From DATEUP01 sp041485285 (lineage in GTDB: Archaea; Thermoplasmatota; DTKX01; DATEUP01), in contig JBGPJF010000004.1 in the NCBI GenBank assembly GCA_041485285.1, forward strand, positions 1 through 64,000: a stretch of 64,000 nt of DNA. The letters are read 5' to 3'. Shown here piece by piece: positions 26,768 to 34,078 of this stretch. Each line of letters opens with the position of its first letter. The stretch's first letter is position 1. Below the pieces are notes generated by a model. The model was not told the origin of the DNA. It worked only from the letters and a program-made list of their open reading frames with translations, and made no database searches. The position numbers and the translations under genes are program-made.

Positions 26768-27986
26768 GGGCAGGCGGCGGGGGCGGGGTGTCGCCCGGCC
26801 ACAGCGCTTGGCGGCGCAAGATGAGGAAGACGGCCGCAAAGCGCGGGAGCGTATTCGGTCCAGGCGTGGGCTTGAACTCTTGGCCGCCGAGCGTGAAGGG
26901 CTTCGCGTTGGGGGCGGCGTTGACCTTGATGGGTTCATCGTCGAGCGCGACCGCATCGACAAGCGGGTCGAAGGCATCGAGCTTGTCGCGCGTGAGTGGC
27001 ACGGCGCGCAGGCCGGACTTGCCGTGGAGGGAGCCGGGCGCGCGGATGAGGCGCTTCACGTCAGACGAAACGGGCTCGTCGCACCAGCCCTTCAGGCGGT
27101 TGAGGTGGTGGGCGAACAGGTGGCGGTAGGTCCCGGACCCGACGCCCACATGGATGTCGGCGACGCCTTGCGCGACCGACGCGATGCGGCTCGCAACGGA
27201 CTGCGGGTTGCCTTCGAGCGCCTCGACGAGCGCCTTCGACTCCTTGGAGGCGATGCCAGTCGCTTCCGAGAGGTCCTTGGCCTTTTCGGTCGCCGGGCGC
27301 GTGTCGGCCGCGATCGCCTTGAACTGCTCCACCGTGGCGCGGGCAAGCCGCCCGCCCCAACCCCCCGCCTCGGACGACGAAATGCGCACGGACTTGATGG
27401 GGCGGCCAAACTTTCCCTCGACGGCTGCTTCGCCAACGAAGTCGTCGACCTCCGTCTTGCCCGTGATGTAGTCGACAATCTCTCGGCGCATGGGCGAGGT
27501 CAGTTGCCGCACGCGCGGGTCGCGCACATGGCAGTGGTAGCCGCGGCTGCCCGAGAACACGAGGTGGAGATCCCGTTGCGCGTAGCCGAGATCCCCTACA
27601 AGGAACTCATCGACAAGCAGCTTGAACTTCACCTTGACCGCGGCGAGCATCTCGCCATACGACATCTTGTCGGCGCCTTCGAGGTGATCCGCATCGAGGT
27701 CGAAGATCAGGTCCGCGCCGACCCACCCCTTCTCGCCCATCGTGTGGGCGTTGGGGTGGTCGTAGTAGGCCGTCGAGTGGTAGACATGGGCCGGCGGCCG
27801 GCGCACCAGGTCGAGTTTCAGGAGGTCGGGAGAAGCGAACCCCAGGTGCCGGCGGAAGAAGGTCTCGTTGTGGTAAAGGAACCCGAATTCCCGCTGCTGG
27901 AAGCCCGCGGGCGGGGGGAGCGCGTGCTTCGCGTAATAGCCCTTGAACGATTCGTTCAGGAACGCCCAGGTCCGCTCCATCCCCAT
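26730..27986 (-). CDS. priS: DNA primase small (catalytic) subunit PriS
   Basis: 418 residues. It makes RNA (or RNA/DNA) primers for replication together with PriL. The catalytic aspartates are in DLIFDLDADH (Asp96 and Asp98), and the nucleotide-binding loop is SGSRGYHCHV near residue 150. The C-terminal region ends in a Pro/Ala-rich tail that overlaps the end of the convergent surface-protein gene by 38 bases. The start (ATG 27986, or ATG 27980) follows the priL stop by a single base, so the two subunits are translated from one message. The family is usually 340-420 residues, so the length is normal. Confidence 0.93.
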   Translation of the reverse strand: MGMERTWAFLNESFKGYYAKHALPPPAGFQQREFGFLYHNETFFRRHLGFASPDLLKLDLVRRPPAHVYHSTAYYDHPNAHTMGEKGWVGADLIFDLDADHLEGADKMSYGEMLAAVKVKFKLLVDEFLVGDLGYAQRDLHLVFSGSRGYHCHVRDPRVRQLTSPMRREIVDYITGKTEVDDFVGEAAVEGKFGRPIKSVRISSSEAGGWGGRLARATVEQFKAIAADTRPATEKAKDLSEATGIASKESKALVEALEGNPQSVASRIASVAQGVADIHVGVGSGTYRHLFAHHLNRLKGWCDEPVSSDVKRLIRAPGSLHGKSGLRAVPLTRDKLDAFDPLVDAVALDDEPIKVNAAPNAKPFTLGGQEFKPTPGPNTLPRFAAVFLILRRQALWPGDTPPPPPAPKPAPAATGGTA

Positions 27987-27987
27987 C

Positions 27988-29094
27988 TCAATCGCCGTCC
28001 TTCTTTTCGCCCTTCGGCGCAGGCGGCGGCAGTTTGCCCGAGAGGCGGAGCCGCTTGCGGTAGTAGTTCAGGGGGTGGTTGATGGTCTCGCAGAGCTTGT
28101 CGGGGTTGAAGCAGATCCCGTACGTTTTCATCGTCGAGCACATCGGCGGCGTGTACTCGGTGCCCGAGATCTCCCCGATGATGTGCTGGATCTGGTACAT
28201 CGACTTCGAGATGTTGAAGTCGGGCCACCTCGAGAAAAGCGAGATGAGGCCCTCCTTGTCGTAGCCGATGGTGTGGAGGAAGGCGACCATGGTGAAGCGG
28301 CCCATGTGGGGGACGTTCTCGCTCTTGCCTGTCATCTCCATGAGGTGCTTGATGCACGGGGGGAACGATTCTTCGTCAAGGACGCCGCCGGCCCCCTCGA
28401 ACCGGGCCCGCGCCTCCTTTACGATTCCCGCAAGGCGCTCTGCGTCGACCTGCACTTTTTCGTAAAGCATCTCCGAGATTCGAAGCGGGATTTCGGAGTT
28501 CAGTTTGAAGCGGAAGGCCTCTTCGAGGATGCGGAACGCCTTGTCGCGCTCGAGGCGGACCATGCCCTTCTGCAGGTCTTGGTGGATGAGCACCCAATTC
28601 TTGTCCCCGATCATCGAGGCGATCTTGAGGTAGTCCGCGAAGTGGAGCCCGATGCGGCCGTCCTCGATCTCGGCGAACTCGACGCCGAGGTAGTCGAGCA
28701 CCTTGCGCACGCCGGGGGCGACCTCCGCTTGGTTGGCACCGCGGCGCGGGCCTTCCTGGGCGTTGAGGCGCTTGAGCCGCTTCTCGAGCATTTTGGCCTC
28801 GAACAGGCAGTACTTCTTCGTGAGGTAGGAATCGTTCACGGCGGAAACGAGGATGCGCGCGTAGAGGTAGGAAAGCACCTCTTCGAGCAGGTCGCGCTCG
28901 CGCCCGCCCGAGGAGAAGTCGGCGATCTCCTCGCCGCTTAGCGCCGCGTCGACCCGCGCCCACCCGCGCTTGCGGTCGCGCTCGAAGTTGCGGTTGGACA
29001 CGAGGTCCTCGAGGGAGACTTCGTATTTCTGGGCGACTTCCCTGCCTTCCGGCAGGAACGGGAACATCGCCCCGATTTCGAGCGCGCTTGCCAT
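27988..29094 (-). CDS. priL: DNA primase large subunit PriL (Fe-S)
   Basis: 368 residues. The regulatory subunit of archaeal primase, needed for primer initiation and length control. The N-terminal helical domain is followed by the C-terminal Fe-S domain with four cysteines, seen in FPPCIKHL, PPMCSTM, YGICFN and KLCETINHPL. Between the first two lies the conserved HTIGYDKEGL region. The acidic/basic C-terminus ends in KGEKKDGD. It is upstream of priS in one operon, with a one-base gap. A GGCTTATTTCG box about 25-30 bases before ATG 29094 predicts a leaderless transcript. Confidence 0.93.
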   Translation of the reverse strand: MASALEIGAMFPFLPEGREVAQKYEVSLEDLVSNRNFERDRKRGWARVDAALSGEEIADFSSGGRERDLLEEVLSYLYARILVSAVNDSYLTKKYCLFEAKMLEKRLKRLNAQEGPRRGANQAEVAPGVRKVLDYLGVEFAEIEDGRIGLHFADYLKIASMIGDKNWVLIHQDLQKGMVRLERDKAFRILEEAFRFKLNSEIPLRISEMLYEKVQVDAERLAGIVKEARARFEGAGGVLDEESFPPCIKHLMEMTGKSENVPHMGRFTMVAFLHTIGYDKEGLISLFSRWPDFNISKSMYQIQHIIGEISGTEYTPPMCSTMKTYGICFNPDKLCETINHPLNYYRKRLRLSGKLPPPAPKGEKKDGD

Positions 29095-29117
29095 CTCGCG
29101 CTCATCGAGCGGGAGCC

Positions 29118-29127
29118 GAAATAAGCC
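29118..29127 (-). promoter_or_regulatory. TATA-like box of priL-priS
   Basis: Read on the minus strand as GCTTATTTCG, about 25-30 bases before the priL ATG at 29094. Confidence 0.5.
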
Positions 29128-29241
29128 TTCGCTGGGGGGGAGTGAAAGCGTCCTGAACGGCCGGGGAGAGCGCCGCCCTTATCTCCTTTCCGGGCGTGTT
29201 GGCATCGGCGGCGGCATGGAAGTGCGATCGGGGGATGGGGA

Positions 29242-29940
29242 GTGAGCGGAACCAGGCAGCCCCCCTTGGCGGAGGGGCCACCCGACGACGAGGGAATCTC
29301 GGCCACTTTGTTGGTCGCGGTGGTTGTGGCCTCAGCTGTGGAGTTTTCGATCTCCTTCGCTTACTGCTTCGATCCAACGTTCCCGCGAATGGACCTATGG
29401 GTTCTTTCCATTTGGTTCCCCGCGGGCGCGGGTGTGGCGATCTTTCGGCCAAGGATGGTCCGAGAGCCCGCCGCCGGAGCAACGGCCCCGCGCATCCGTG
29501 GCCGACCACGATGGTCGGGGATGTGGCTCGCGACCATGTGGATGGTGGGTGCGCTGCTGCTCTCGACGCCGAAGTCGCATTTCTCGATTGGCCTGGCGCT
29601 TCTTGCAGGTGTCTTCGGATCTTGCGGGATTGCCGTGGGGTGGGCGCTGCGGCCGACCGAGGTCCTCCTCCGCGACGATGGGATCAGCCTCCTCACCAAC
29701 GGCCGGCTCTCGTGGGCCTTCCCGTGGTCGGAGGTCACGACAATTCGGAAGGGCGGATCGGTGATCGTGGGCCCAAAGGGCGCACCCGTACAGCAACCTT
29801 GGATCGACATCGAGCGCGGGGACGGGAAATCGGGAAGAATCTACGGGGAGCGCCTTCCGCGCGCGACCTTCGAAACAGTCCTGACTCTCCTGAGGGCCGA
29901 GGCCCGAAACCGCCCGCACATAAAATGGATCGAGAAGTAG
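29242..29940 (+). CDS. Four-helix membrane protein with C-terminal PH-like domain
   Basis: 232 residues from GTG 29242, preceded by a G-rich stretch (GGGGATGGGG) that could act as a ribosome-binding site. Hydrophobic segments lie at about residues 21-41, 52-68, 92-107 and 115-135. The remainder, opening with TEVLLRDDGISLL and WSEVTTIRK, has the strand pattern of bacterial-type PH domains, which often sit behind membrane hairpins. I recognise no specific family or partner. It is divergent from the primase operon and convergent with pcn. Confidence 0.65.
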   Translation: MSGTRQPPLAEGPPDDEGISATLLVAVVVASAVEFSISFAYCFDPTFPRMDLWVLSIWFPAGAGVAIFRPRMVREPAAGATAPRIRGRPRWSGMWLATMWMVGALLLSTPKSHFSIGLALLAGVFGSCGIAVGWALRPTEVLLRDDGISLLTNGRLSWAFPWSEVTTIRKGGSVIVGPKGAPVQQPWIDIERGDGKSGRIYGERLPRATFETVLTLLRAEARNRPHIKWIEK

Positions 29941-30014
29941 CTGGCGCGCACTTCCTAATGACAGGACCGAGCGTATGGCGGCGGGGCCGAACCCCCGGGG
30001 GGTGCGCAACCCGC

Positions 30015-30755
30015 CTATTCGCTCTCAATCCTCGGCGCGAGCAGGTACATGACTTGCCCGTCGCCCTCGGCGATCTTGAACTCGACACGGACGGGGTAAT
30101 CATTTCCGAGGTTCAGCGTGACATCCTGCCCGGGCGGGATGGCGCGGATCATGTTGGAGAAGTAATCCAGCGAAAACAGCGATCGGGCCGTCTCCTTGGC
30201 CTCGAGCGACTTGAGCAGGTCCTTCTTGAGTTTCAGCGAGACCGAGTCCGTGTCGCCTTCGCAGGCAAGCTCGAAGCCGTCGGCAGCGACCTTGAGCGAG
30301 ATGTGGTCGCTCACGGACTCCGAGGCGCGGATGCCTTGGCCGAGGTCGTCGACCGCAAGGGTGACCTTGGCGGGGTAGGTGAGGTTCGGCACTTTCGGGT
30401 CGCTCATGCCGGTCGTGTCGACAAGCGACATCCGCCTTGTGATGTTGGCGATGTTGAGGACGAGCTTGTTCTGGTCTTCGTTGTGCTCCATCGAGAGGAT
30501 GTCGCCGGCCTTGGCGAGCTTCAGGACGTCCTTGAGCTTCTCGATGTCGATGCCAAGCTCGCCTGAGGTGGCCTTCAGCTCCTCGAAGGCGTCCTTGGAG
30601 AGCTTCAGTTCGACCATGGCGACGTGGGCGGGGTCGACGGCCTTGAGCGAGATGCCGTCTTGGCCAACCCCCAGCTTGACTTCGTCGACGAGGGTCGAAA
30701 CGACGTTGATGATCTCTTTCAGGATGTCCGCCTTCACTTTCGCCTTAAACGCCAT
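30015..30755 (-). CDS. pcn: DNA polymerase sliding clamp (PCNA)
   Basis: 246 residues from ATG 30755. It forms the trimeric ring that tethers PolB and other replication factors. The N-terminal FKAKVKADILKEII, the interdomain loop region near residues 118-130, and the C-terminal segment ending in VMYLLAPRIESE are typical. The C-terminal LAPRIE is the conserved PIP-contact end of archaeal PCNA. Longer upstream starts add proline/arginine noise and are rejected. A CCTTATATTC box lies about 40 bases upstream, leaving a leader of a dozen or so bases. PolB in this window carries a matching C-terminal PIP-like motif. Confidence 0.95.
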   Translation of the reverse strand: MAFKAKVKADILKEIINVVSTLVDEVKLGVGQDGISLKAVDPAHVAMVELKLSKDAFEELKATSGELGIDIEKLKDVLKLAKAGDILSMEHNEDQNKLVLNIANITRRMSLVDTTGMSDPKVPNLTYPAKVTLAVDDLGQGIRASESVSDHISLKVAADGFELACEGDTDSVSLKLKKDLLKSLEAKETARSLFSLDYFSNMIRAIPPGQDVTLNLGNDYPVRVEFKIAEGDGQVMYLLAPRIESE

Positions 30756-30792
30756 ATCCAGACCTCGTGACTTCGCCCCGATTGGCGAATAT

Positions 30793-30802
30793 GAATATAA
30801 GG
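30793..30802 (-). promoter_or_regulatory. TATA box of pcn
   Basis: CCTTATATTC on the minus strand, about 38-47 bases before the start at 30755. It is an unusually AT-rich spot for this genome and lies in the divergent region shared with the peroxiredoxin gene. Confidence 0.55.
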
Positions 30803-30881
30803 GGTGCGGGGGGGCGAGCGAACGCTGGGTGGGGCGAGCATTTTTGGGGGCGCTCCGCGTGGCGCGGTCGCGGTGAGTGGA

Positions 30882-31340
30882 ATGGTCGATGTTGGAACCA
30901 AGGCGCCGGACTTCACGCTGAAGGACCACGCGGGCAAGTCGGTGAAGCTTTCGGACTACAAGGGCAAGAAAGTGGTGCTGTATTTTTACCCGAAGGACTT
31001 CACGAGCGGCTGCACGAAGGAGTCGTGCGACTTCCGCGACCGGTCGGGCGAGTTCAAGAACACAGTGATCCTCGGCGTGTCGAGCGACAGCGTGGACAGC
31101 CACGAAGACTTCCGCCACAAGTACAACCTGCCGTTCCAGCTGCTGTCGGACCCGGAGCAGGAAGTGCAGAAGAAGTATGGAGTGTGGGGGGAGAAGGCGA
31201 TGTACGGGCGGAAATACATGGGGACCGTCAGGACGACGTACCTGATTGGGCCGGATGGGAAGGTTGCCAAGGCGTGGGACAGGGTCAAGGTGGATGGGCA
31301 CGTGGATGAGGTGCTAGAGGCCGCAAAGGCCCTTGGGTGA
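30882..31340 (+). CDS. bcp: Peroxiredoxin of the Bcp/PrxQ type
   Basis: 152 residues. A thiol peroxidase that reduces hydrogen peroxide and organic peroxides. GTKAPDFTLKD opens the redoxin fold. The peroxidatic cysteine is in FTSGCTKESC near residue 44, and the second cysteine five residues later is the resolving Cys of atypical 2-Cys PrxQ enzymes. The DSVDSHEDFRHKY helix and the GTVRTTYLIGPDG strand complete the fold. ATG 30882 fits the family start; GTG 30873 is an alternative. An AT-rich CATTTTTG at about 30838 may be its promoter. It may be cotranscribed with the small membrane protein downstream. Confidence 0.9.
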   Translation: MVDVGTKAPDFTLKDHAGKSVKLSDYKGKKVVLYFYPKDFTSGCTKESCDFRDRSGEFKNTVILGVSSDSVDSHEDFRHKYNLPFQLLSDPEQEVQKKYGVWGEKAMYGRKYMGTVRTTYLIGPDGKVAKAWDRVKVDGHVDEVLEAAKALG

Positions 31341-31378
31341 GCGGGTGGGGTGAGCCCCAATTGAACGCCCCCCTCCAA

Positions 31379-31636
31379 ATGCTCCCAAGGCCGGGACAAT
31401 TGCGCGAACGCCGCGCCGTGACAGGGGCTATCCTGATCGCGACGGGCACGGGGTTCCTCTTTCTTGCCGCGTTTTTCTTCGTGGTGAGCTTCGGCACCAT
31501 GTTCGACAGGTCGCAGGTTTCACAGATCTCGGGCGGGCTGATGTTCGTCGCCGGAACCGCAGGCTTCGGATTCCTCATCACGGGCATTGTTCACACCCTG
31601 AAGGGCGCCGTAACACGGAGGGACGCCGACCTTTAG
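31379..31636 (+). CDS. Small two-helix membrane protein
   Basis: 85 residues from ATG 31379. A GTG at 31337 that overlaps the peroxiredoxin stop would add 14 residues. Two hydrophobic segments (AILIATGTGFLFLAAFFFVV and GLMFVAGTAGFGFLITGI) flank a short polar loop, with a charged tail (RRDADL). No family is recognised. The position right behind the peroxiredoxin gene suggests cotranscription, but no functional link can be read from the sequence. Confidence 0.55.
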   Translation: MLPRPGQLRERRAVTGAILIATGTGFLFLAAFFFVVSFGTMFDRSQVSQISGGLMFVAGTAGFGFLITGIVHTLKGAVTRRDADL

Positions 31637-31841
31637 GCCCGCCCGCGTTTGGTACCCGACGGAATTGTGCAGGGTCCGCGCCGCTGGCCGCAAGAACCAT
31701 CATCAAGGCCGTTCAAGGCCACCAATCGTGGCGCCGCTTGTCGAACGAAGTGCACAGCGCCCCTTGAAGGGAGCGGGCGTTCGTGGCCCATCGCGGGGAA
31801 GGGTTTTACGCCGGGATCGGATACAGGTCGGCTGCTACATC

Positions 31842-32045
31842 ATGAGCCTATCGCTTCTCACTTGGCTCACCGGATTCGAGTTGCTGGATGCTTCGATCGA
31901 TTGGTCATTCGCGCCACCCACGCCGTCTCAAGTGCTTCAAGGACAGGCGGGAGTTGCGCTCCTCTTCATCGGCTTGATCTTGTTGCCCGTGGGGCTGGTG
32001 CACTTCTTGAGGGGAGTTGCCACACGCGCGGGCGGGGCGACTTAA
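31842..32045 (+). CDS. Small single-helix membrane protein (67 aa)
   Basis: 67 residues from ATG 31842. One strong hydrophobic segment, GVALLFIGLILLPVGLVHFL near residues 37-56, is followed by a basic, Gly/Ala-rich end. A GTTTTACG at about 31803 could be a distant TATA box. I recognise no family. The stretch from 31637 to 31841 shows nothing I can call. Just downstream begins the block of duplicated TFS fragments on the opposite strand. Confidence 0.45.
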   Translation: MSLSLLTWLTGFELLDASIDWSFAPPTPSQVLQGQAGVALLFIGLILLPVGLVHFLRGVATRAGGAT

Positions 32046-32093
32046 ACGGTGCGAATCAACTTGAGCTCGGCCAATAAAGTGGGCACTAGTCCT

Positions 32094-32290
32094 ACTCTCC
32101 CCACCGGTGCTCGCATCACACGCAGCTGGAGAGCCTGGTCTCCGGCTCATGCGGGCCCCGCGGTTGCACGATCAGCCCTTACGGCTCATCGACGCCCTAC
32201 TTCGGCCGCGTCGTCTTGCCCTTGGGGAGGGCCCTCGGCGCTTTTTTTTGCCGACGAGGAAACGTTTGTTCGGGGCGCTCGGCGCCGTTT
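32094..32290 (-). pseudogene. Decayed copy of the TFS 3' region (oldest copy)
   Basis: Reading the minus strand, traces of the TFS gene survive in shifted frames: KRFLVGKK (for KARLVVDK), then LPKGKTTRPK (for ILPKTKTMCPK) ending in a stop. Next comes a deletion, then bases matching ATGAGCCGGAGAC..AGG and the final GCGAGCACCGGTGG. Frameshifts and a deletion of the CSFNEAYW codons make it non-functional. A run of eight A residues on the minus strand lies inside it. It overlaps the 3' end of the orphan UPF0175 frame, so that gene now ends in a piece of dead TFS sequence. This is the most degraded of three TFS 3' copies within 2 kb. Confidence 0.6.
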
Positions 32291-32512
32291 CTCGGTCGGC
32301 CCTGCCCCCTCGGCCGCCCGACGGGCGTCGAGTGATGCGCGGAATTCGTTGAGCTGTTCCCAAAGCGAATCTTGGTCCGGCATGAAAGGAACCCCGTGGG
32401 CTTTCATTTCGTCGAGGAACTCCCACAAGCTGAGGCCCGCGGCGTGTGCGCACCATTGTGCGCTCGCCTCGCGGAGCTGGTACGTGCGCAGGGCGGCCTT
32501 AAGCGACATCAT
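32186..32512 (-). CDS. Orphan UPF0175-like domain protein, probably a truncated antitoxin
   Basis: From ATG 32512 (108 residues). Residues about 5-70 match the C-terminal UPF0175 half of the intact antitoxin at 33255-33602: AAGLSLWEFLDEMKAHGVPF here against QAGISLWEFLDELKARGVPF there. The N-terminal DNA-binding half is missing. The last 35 residues are basic, low-complexity sequence read out of frame through the decayed TFS copy, so the native C-terminus is lost. There is no toxin gene beside it. It could still bind a toxin, but it is more likely a relic of an older toxin-antitoxin module. Confidence 0.55.
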   Translation of the reverse strand: MMSLKAALRTYQLREASAQWCAHAAGLSLWEFLDEMKAHGVPFMPDQDSLWEQLNEFRASLDARRAAEGAGPTEKRRRAPRTNVSSSAKKSAEGPPQGQDDAAEVGRR

Positions 32513-32541
32513 TGGTTCAGCCTCGGCCGGCCCCGTCACGA

Positions 32542-32668
32542 TTACTGATTCTCTCTCCACCGGTGCTCGCACTTCACGCAGATGTAGAACCTCGTCTCCG
32601 GCCCGTCCGCGCCGCGCGTCTGCTGCATCATCCAGTGGGCCTCGTTGATGGAGCACTTCGTACCCACT
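32542..32668 (-). pseudogene. Duplicated 3' end of the TFS gene (about 40 codons with stop)
   Basis: This encodes, in one frame with an intact TAA stop, CSINEAHWMMQQTRGADGPE, then TRFYICVKCEHRWRENQ. It corresponds to the C-terminal zinc ribbon of the TFS gene 1.1 kb away. By eye about 103 of 114 bases match, several differences are synonymous, and the acidic pair of the catalytic loop has become DG. Homology stops abruptly near 32668. It lies directly beyond the PIN toxin, so the toxin-antitoxin pair is bracketed by two TFS gene ends in direct orientation. Confidence 0.8.
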
Positions 32669-32770
32669 TTGTGCGACGGAGGCAGATTCTACGGACGCCG
32701 CTGGCAACGCCTCTTTGCGCCCCCCATCGACAAGCGTCCATCCAAAGAGCGCACCGGCCGGCCGGAGCGT

Positions 32771-33274
32771 TCACCTGCGCGCCGCCTTCTCGCCCATCGC
32801 GACCAGGTCAAGGAAAAGCGCCGTGCTGATATGATAATCGAGTGCGAGGAGCTTGTCGAGCAGCGCCCGGAATTGGCCAAGTTCAATTCGGCCCAAAGCC
32901 ACGTTGTCAAGGAGCACGAAGGGCGTCGATCGGATGGGCAAGCCGAGGTGCTTCGCCGCGCGGATTGCGTCGCCGTCGTCGATCACAGCGGTCGCGCCGG
33001 AGACCGCCCCGGCAAGGGCGATGACGCTGAGTTCGCCAGGGCCCAACACCGGCGGGGGGAGGCGGAGAGGAGGGGGTTCTCGGACCTCGATGGTGCGGGC
33101 GTCGATGAGCCGGCGAACGGCCAATGCTTCGCGGTAGCCCTTGCCCATCCCCGCTTCCACTTCGGCCAGCACCTGCGGCGTCGTGAGGATGGGGCGGAAG
33201 ATACCGAGCGCGTCTAGGGTGCCGAGCTTGGCCATGAAGATCAGCGGCGACGCGTTAACGACGGCGGCGGCCAT
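32771..33274 (-). CDS. PIN-domain toxin (DUF3368-like RNase) of a UPF0175/PIN pair
   Basis: 167 residues from ATG 33274. VVNASPLIFMAKLG opens the PIN fold; DUF3368-type proteins carry N-x-SPL where VapC has the first Asp. TTPQVLAEVEAG supplies the conserved glutamate, LGPGELSVIALA the second acidic site and VIDDGDAIRAAKHLGL the third, with two adjacent Asp. PIN toxins cut RNA using these acidic residues and a metal ion. The start lies 20 bases inside the end of the antitoxin gene, as expected for coupled toxin-antitoxin operons. UPF0175-like antitoxins paired with DUF3368 PIN proteins are a known predicted type II arrangement in archaea and bacteria. Confidence 0.82.
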   Translation of the reverse strand: MAAAVVNASPLIFMAKLGTLDALGIFRPILTTPQVLAEVEAGMGKGYREALAVRRLIDARTIEVREPPPLRLPPPVLGPGELSVIALAGAVSGATAVIDDGDAIRAAKHLGLPIRSTPFVLLDNVALGRIELGQFRALLDKLLALDYHISTALFLDLVAMGEKAARR

Positions 33275-33602
33275 GGGTGTGCTCCTTTTCCAATTTCTCG
33301 CGGAACTCGGCGAGCTGCTCGCGCATAAGGTCTTCGTCCGTCCGGAAGGGGACGCCACGCGCTTTCAATTCGTCGAGAAACTCCCAGAGGCTGATGCCCG
33401 CCTGGTGGGCGGCTCCCCCGAAGCTGGCCTCCCCACGCTGGTACTGGAGCACTGCCTCGTCCGTGAGCACCTCGCGCACGCCCTTGTCGAGAGCCCGCCG
33501 TATCAGCGAGGACCGCTCCACCTTGAGGCGCTTGGCCGCCTCGGTGAGACGGTCCAGATCCTCGGCGGGGATCCGGATGGTCGTTATGCGCGCGGCTGCC
33601 AC
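33255..33602 (-). CDS. Antitoxin with RHH-type N-terminus and UPF0175 C-terminus
   Basis: 115 residues from GTG 33602. RITTIRIPAEDLDRLTEAAK followed by VERSSLIRRALDKGV has the strand-helix-helix layout of ribbon-helix-helix DNA-binding domains. The second half, LQYQRGEASFGGAAHQAGIS then LWEFLDELKARGVPF, is a UPF0175 domain. The C-terminus is charged (EKEHTHGRRRR). The GTG is favoured because a GAATTAATACG box lies about 25-30 bases upstream, giving a leaderless start; longer frames run into an alternative reading of the TFS gene. It overlaps the PIN toxin gene by 20 bases. It sits between the TFS gene and a duplicated TFS 3' end. Confidence 0.8.
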   Translation of the reverse strand: MAAARITTIRIPAEDLDRLTEAAKRLKVERSSLIRRALDKGVREVLTDEAVLQYQRGEASFGGAAHQAGISLWEFLDELKARGVPFRTDEDLMREQLAEFREKLEKEHTHGRRRR

Positions 33603-33623
33603 GGCGAATACGTACCTGTCTAC

Positions 33624-33634
33624 CGTATTAATTC
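33624..33634 (-). promoter_or_regulatory. TATA-like box of the UPF0175/PIN module
   Basis: GAATTAATACG on the minus strand, about 22-32 bases before the antitoxin GTG at 33602. It decides the start choice. Confidence 0.55.
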
Positions 33635-33684
33635 TATCCTCGACTGCTCCGCCCGCAGGGGGCGCGCAACGATCGGGAGGTCGC

Positions 33685-34017
33685 CTATTGATTCTCTCTC
33701 CACCGGTGCTCGCACTTGACGCAGATGTAGAACCTCGTCTCCGGCTCATCGGCGCCCCGCGTCTGCTGCATCATCCAGTAGGCCTCGTTGAAGCTGCACT
33801 TGGGGCACATCGTCTTCGTTTTGGGAAGGATCCCCGGCGCATTCTTGTCGACGACGAGGCGCGCCTTCTCATTTTTCAGCGAGCGGGTCTTGTTCAGGTC
33901 GACCTCGGCCTTCGTGCCGGCCGTCTGGTGGCCGCACTTGCGGCAGACCATATGGCCGGCCTGGGGGAACATCAGCGATTTGCAGTTTGGACAAAACAGC
34001 TGAAGCGGCCTCCCCAT
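33685..34017 (-). CDS. tfs: Transcription factor S (TFS, TFIIS/RPB9-like)
   Basis: 110 residues. It stimulates RNA cleavage by stalled archaeal RNA polymerase. Two zinc ribbons are complete: Cys9, Cys12, Cys25, Cys28 at the N-terminus and Cys71, Cys74, Cys99, Cys102 at the C-terminus. The catalytic acidic pair Asp90-Glu91 is in QTRGADEPE, so it should be cleavage-competent. The promoter CTTTAAG lies in the 61-base gap behind gyrA. TFS is often found near pcn and primase genes in archaea, as here. Two extra copies of its 3' end lie downstream at 32542-32668 and 32094-32290, the first bracketing a toxin-antitoxin module. Confidence 0.94.
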   Translation of the reverse strand: MGRPLQLFCPNCKSLMFPQAGHMVCRKCGHQTAGTKAEVDLNKTRSLKNEKARLVVDKNAPGILPKTKTMCPKCSFNEAYWMMQQTRGADEPETRFYICVKCEHRWRENQ

Positions 34018-34040
34018 TCGCGCTCACGCTGACGCGCGCA

Positions 34041-34047
34041 CTTAAAG
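34041..34047 (-). promoter_or_regulatory. TATA box of the TFS gene
   Basis: CTTTAAG on the minus strand, about 25-30 bases before ATG 34017, between the gyrA stop and the TFS start. Confidence 0.5.
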
Positions 34048-34078
34048 ATTCGGTGCGTGGTGAGCGCGCGGCGCGCGC

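Noticed and set aside
32241..32248. Eight-T run as an intrinsic terminator or programmed frameshift site
   Set aside because: It lies inside a decayed TFS copy, with no stable stem just upstream and no conserved frame to shift into.
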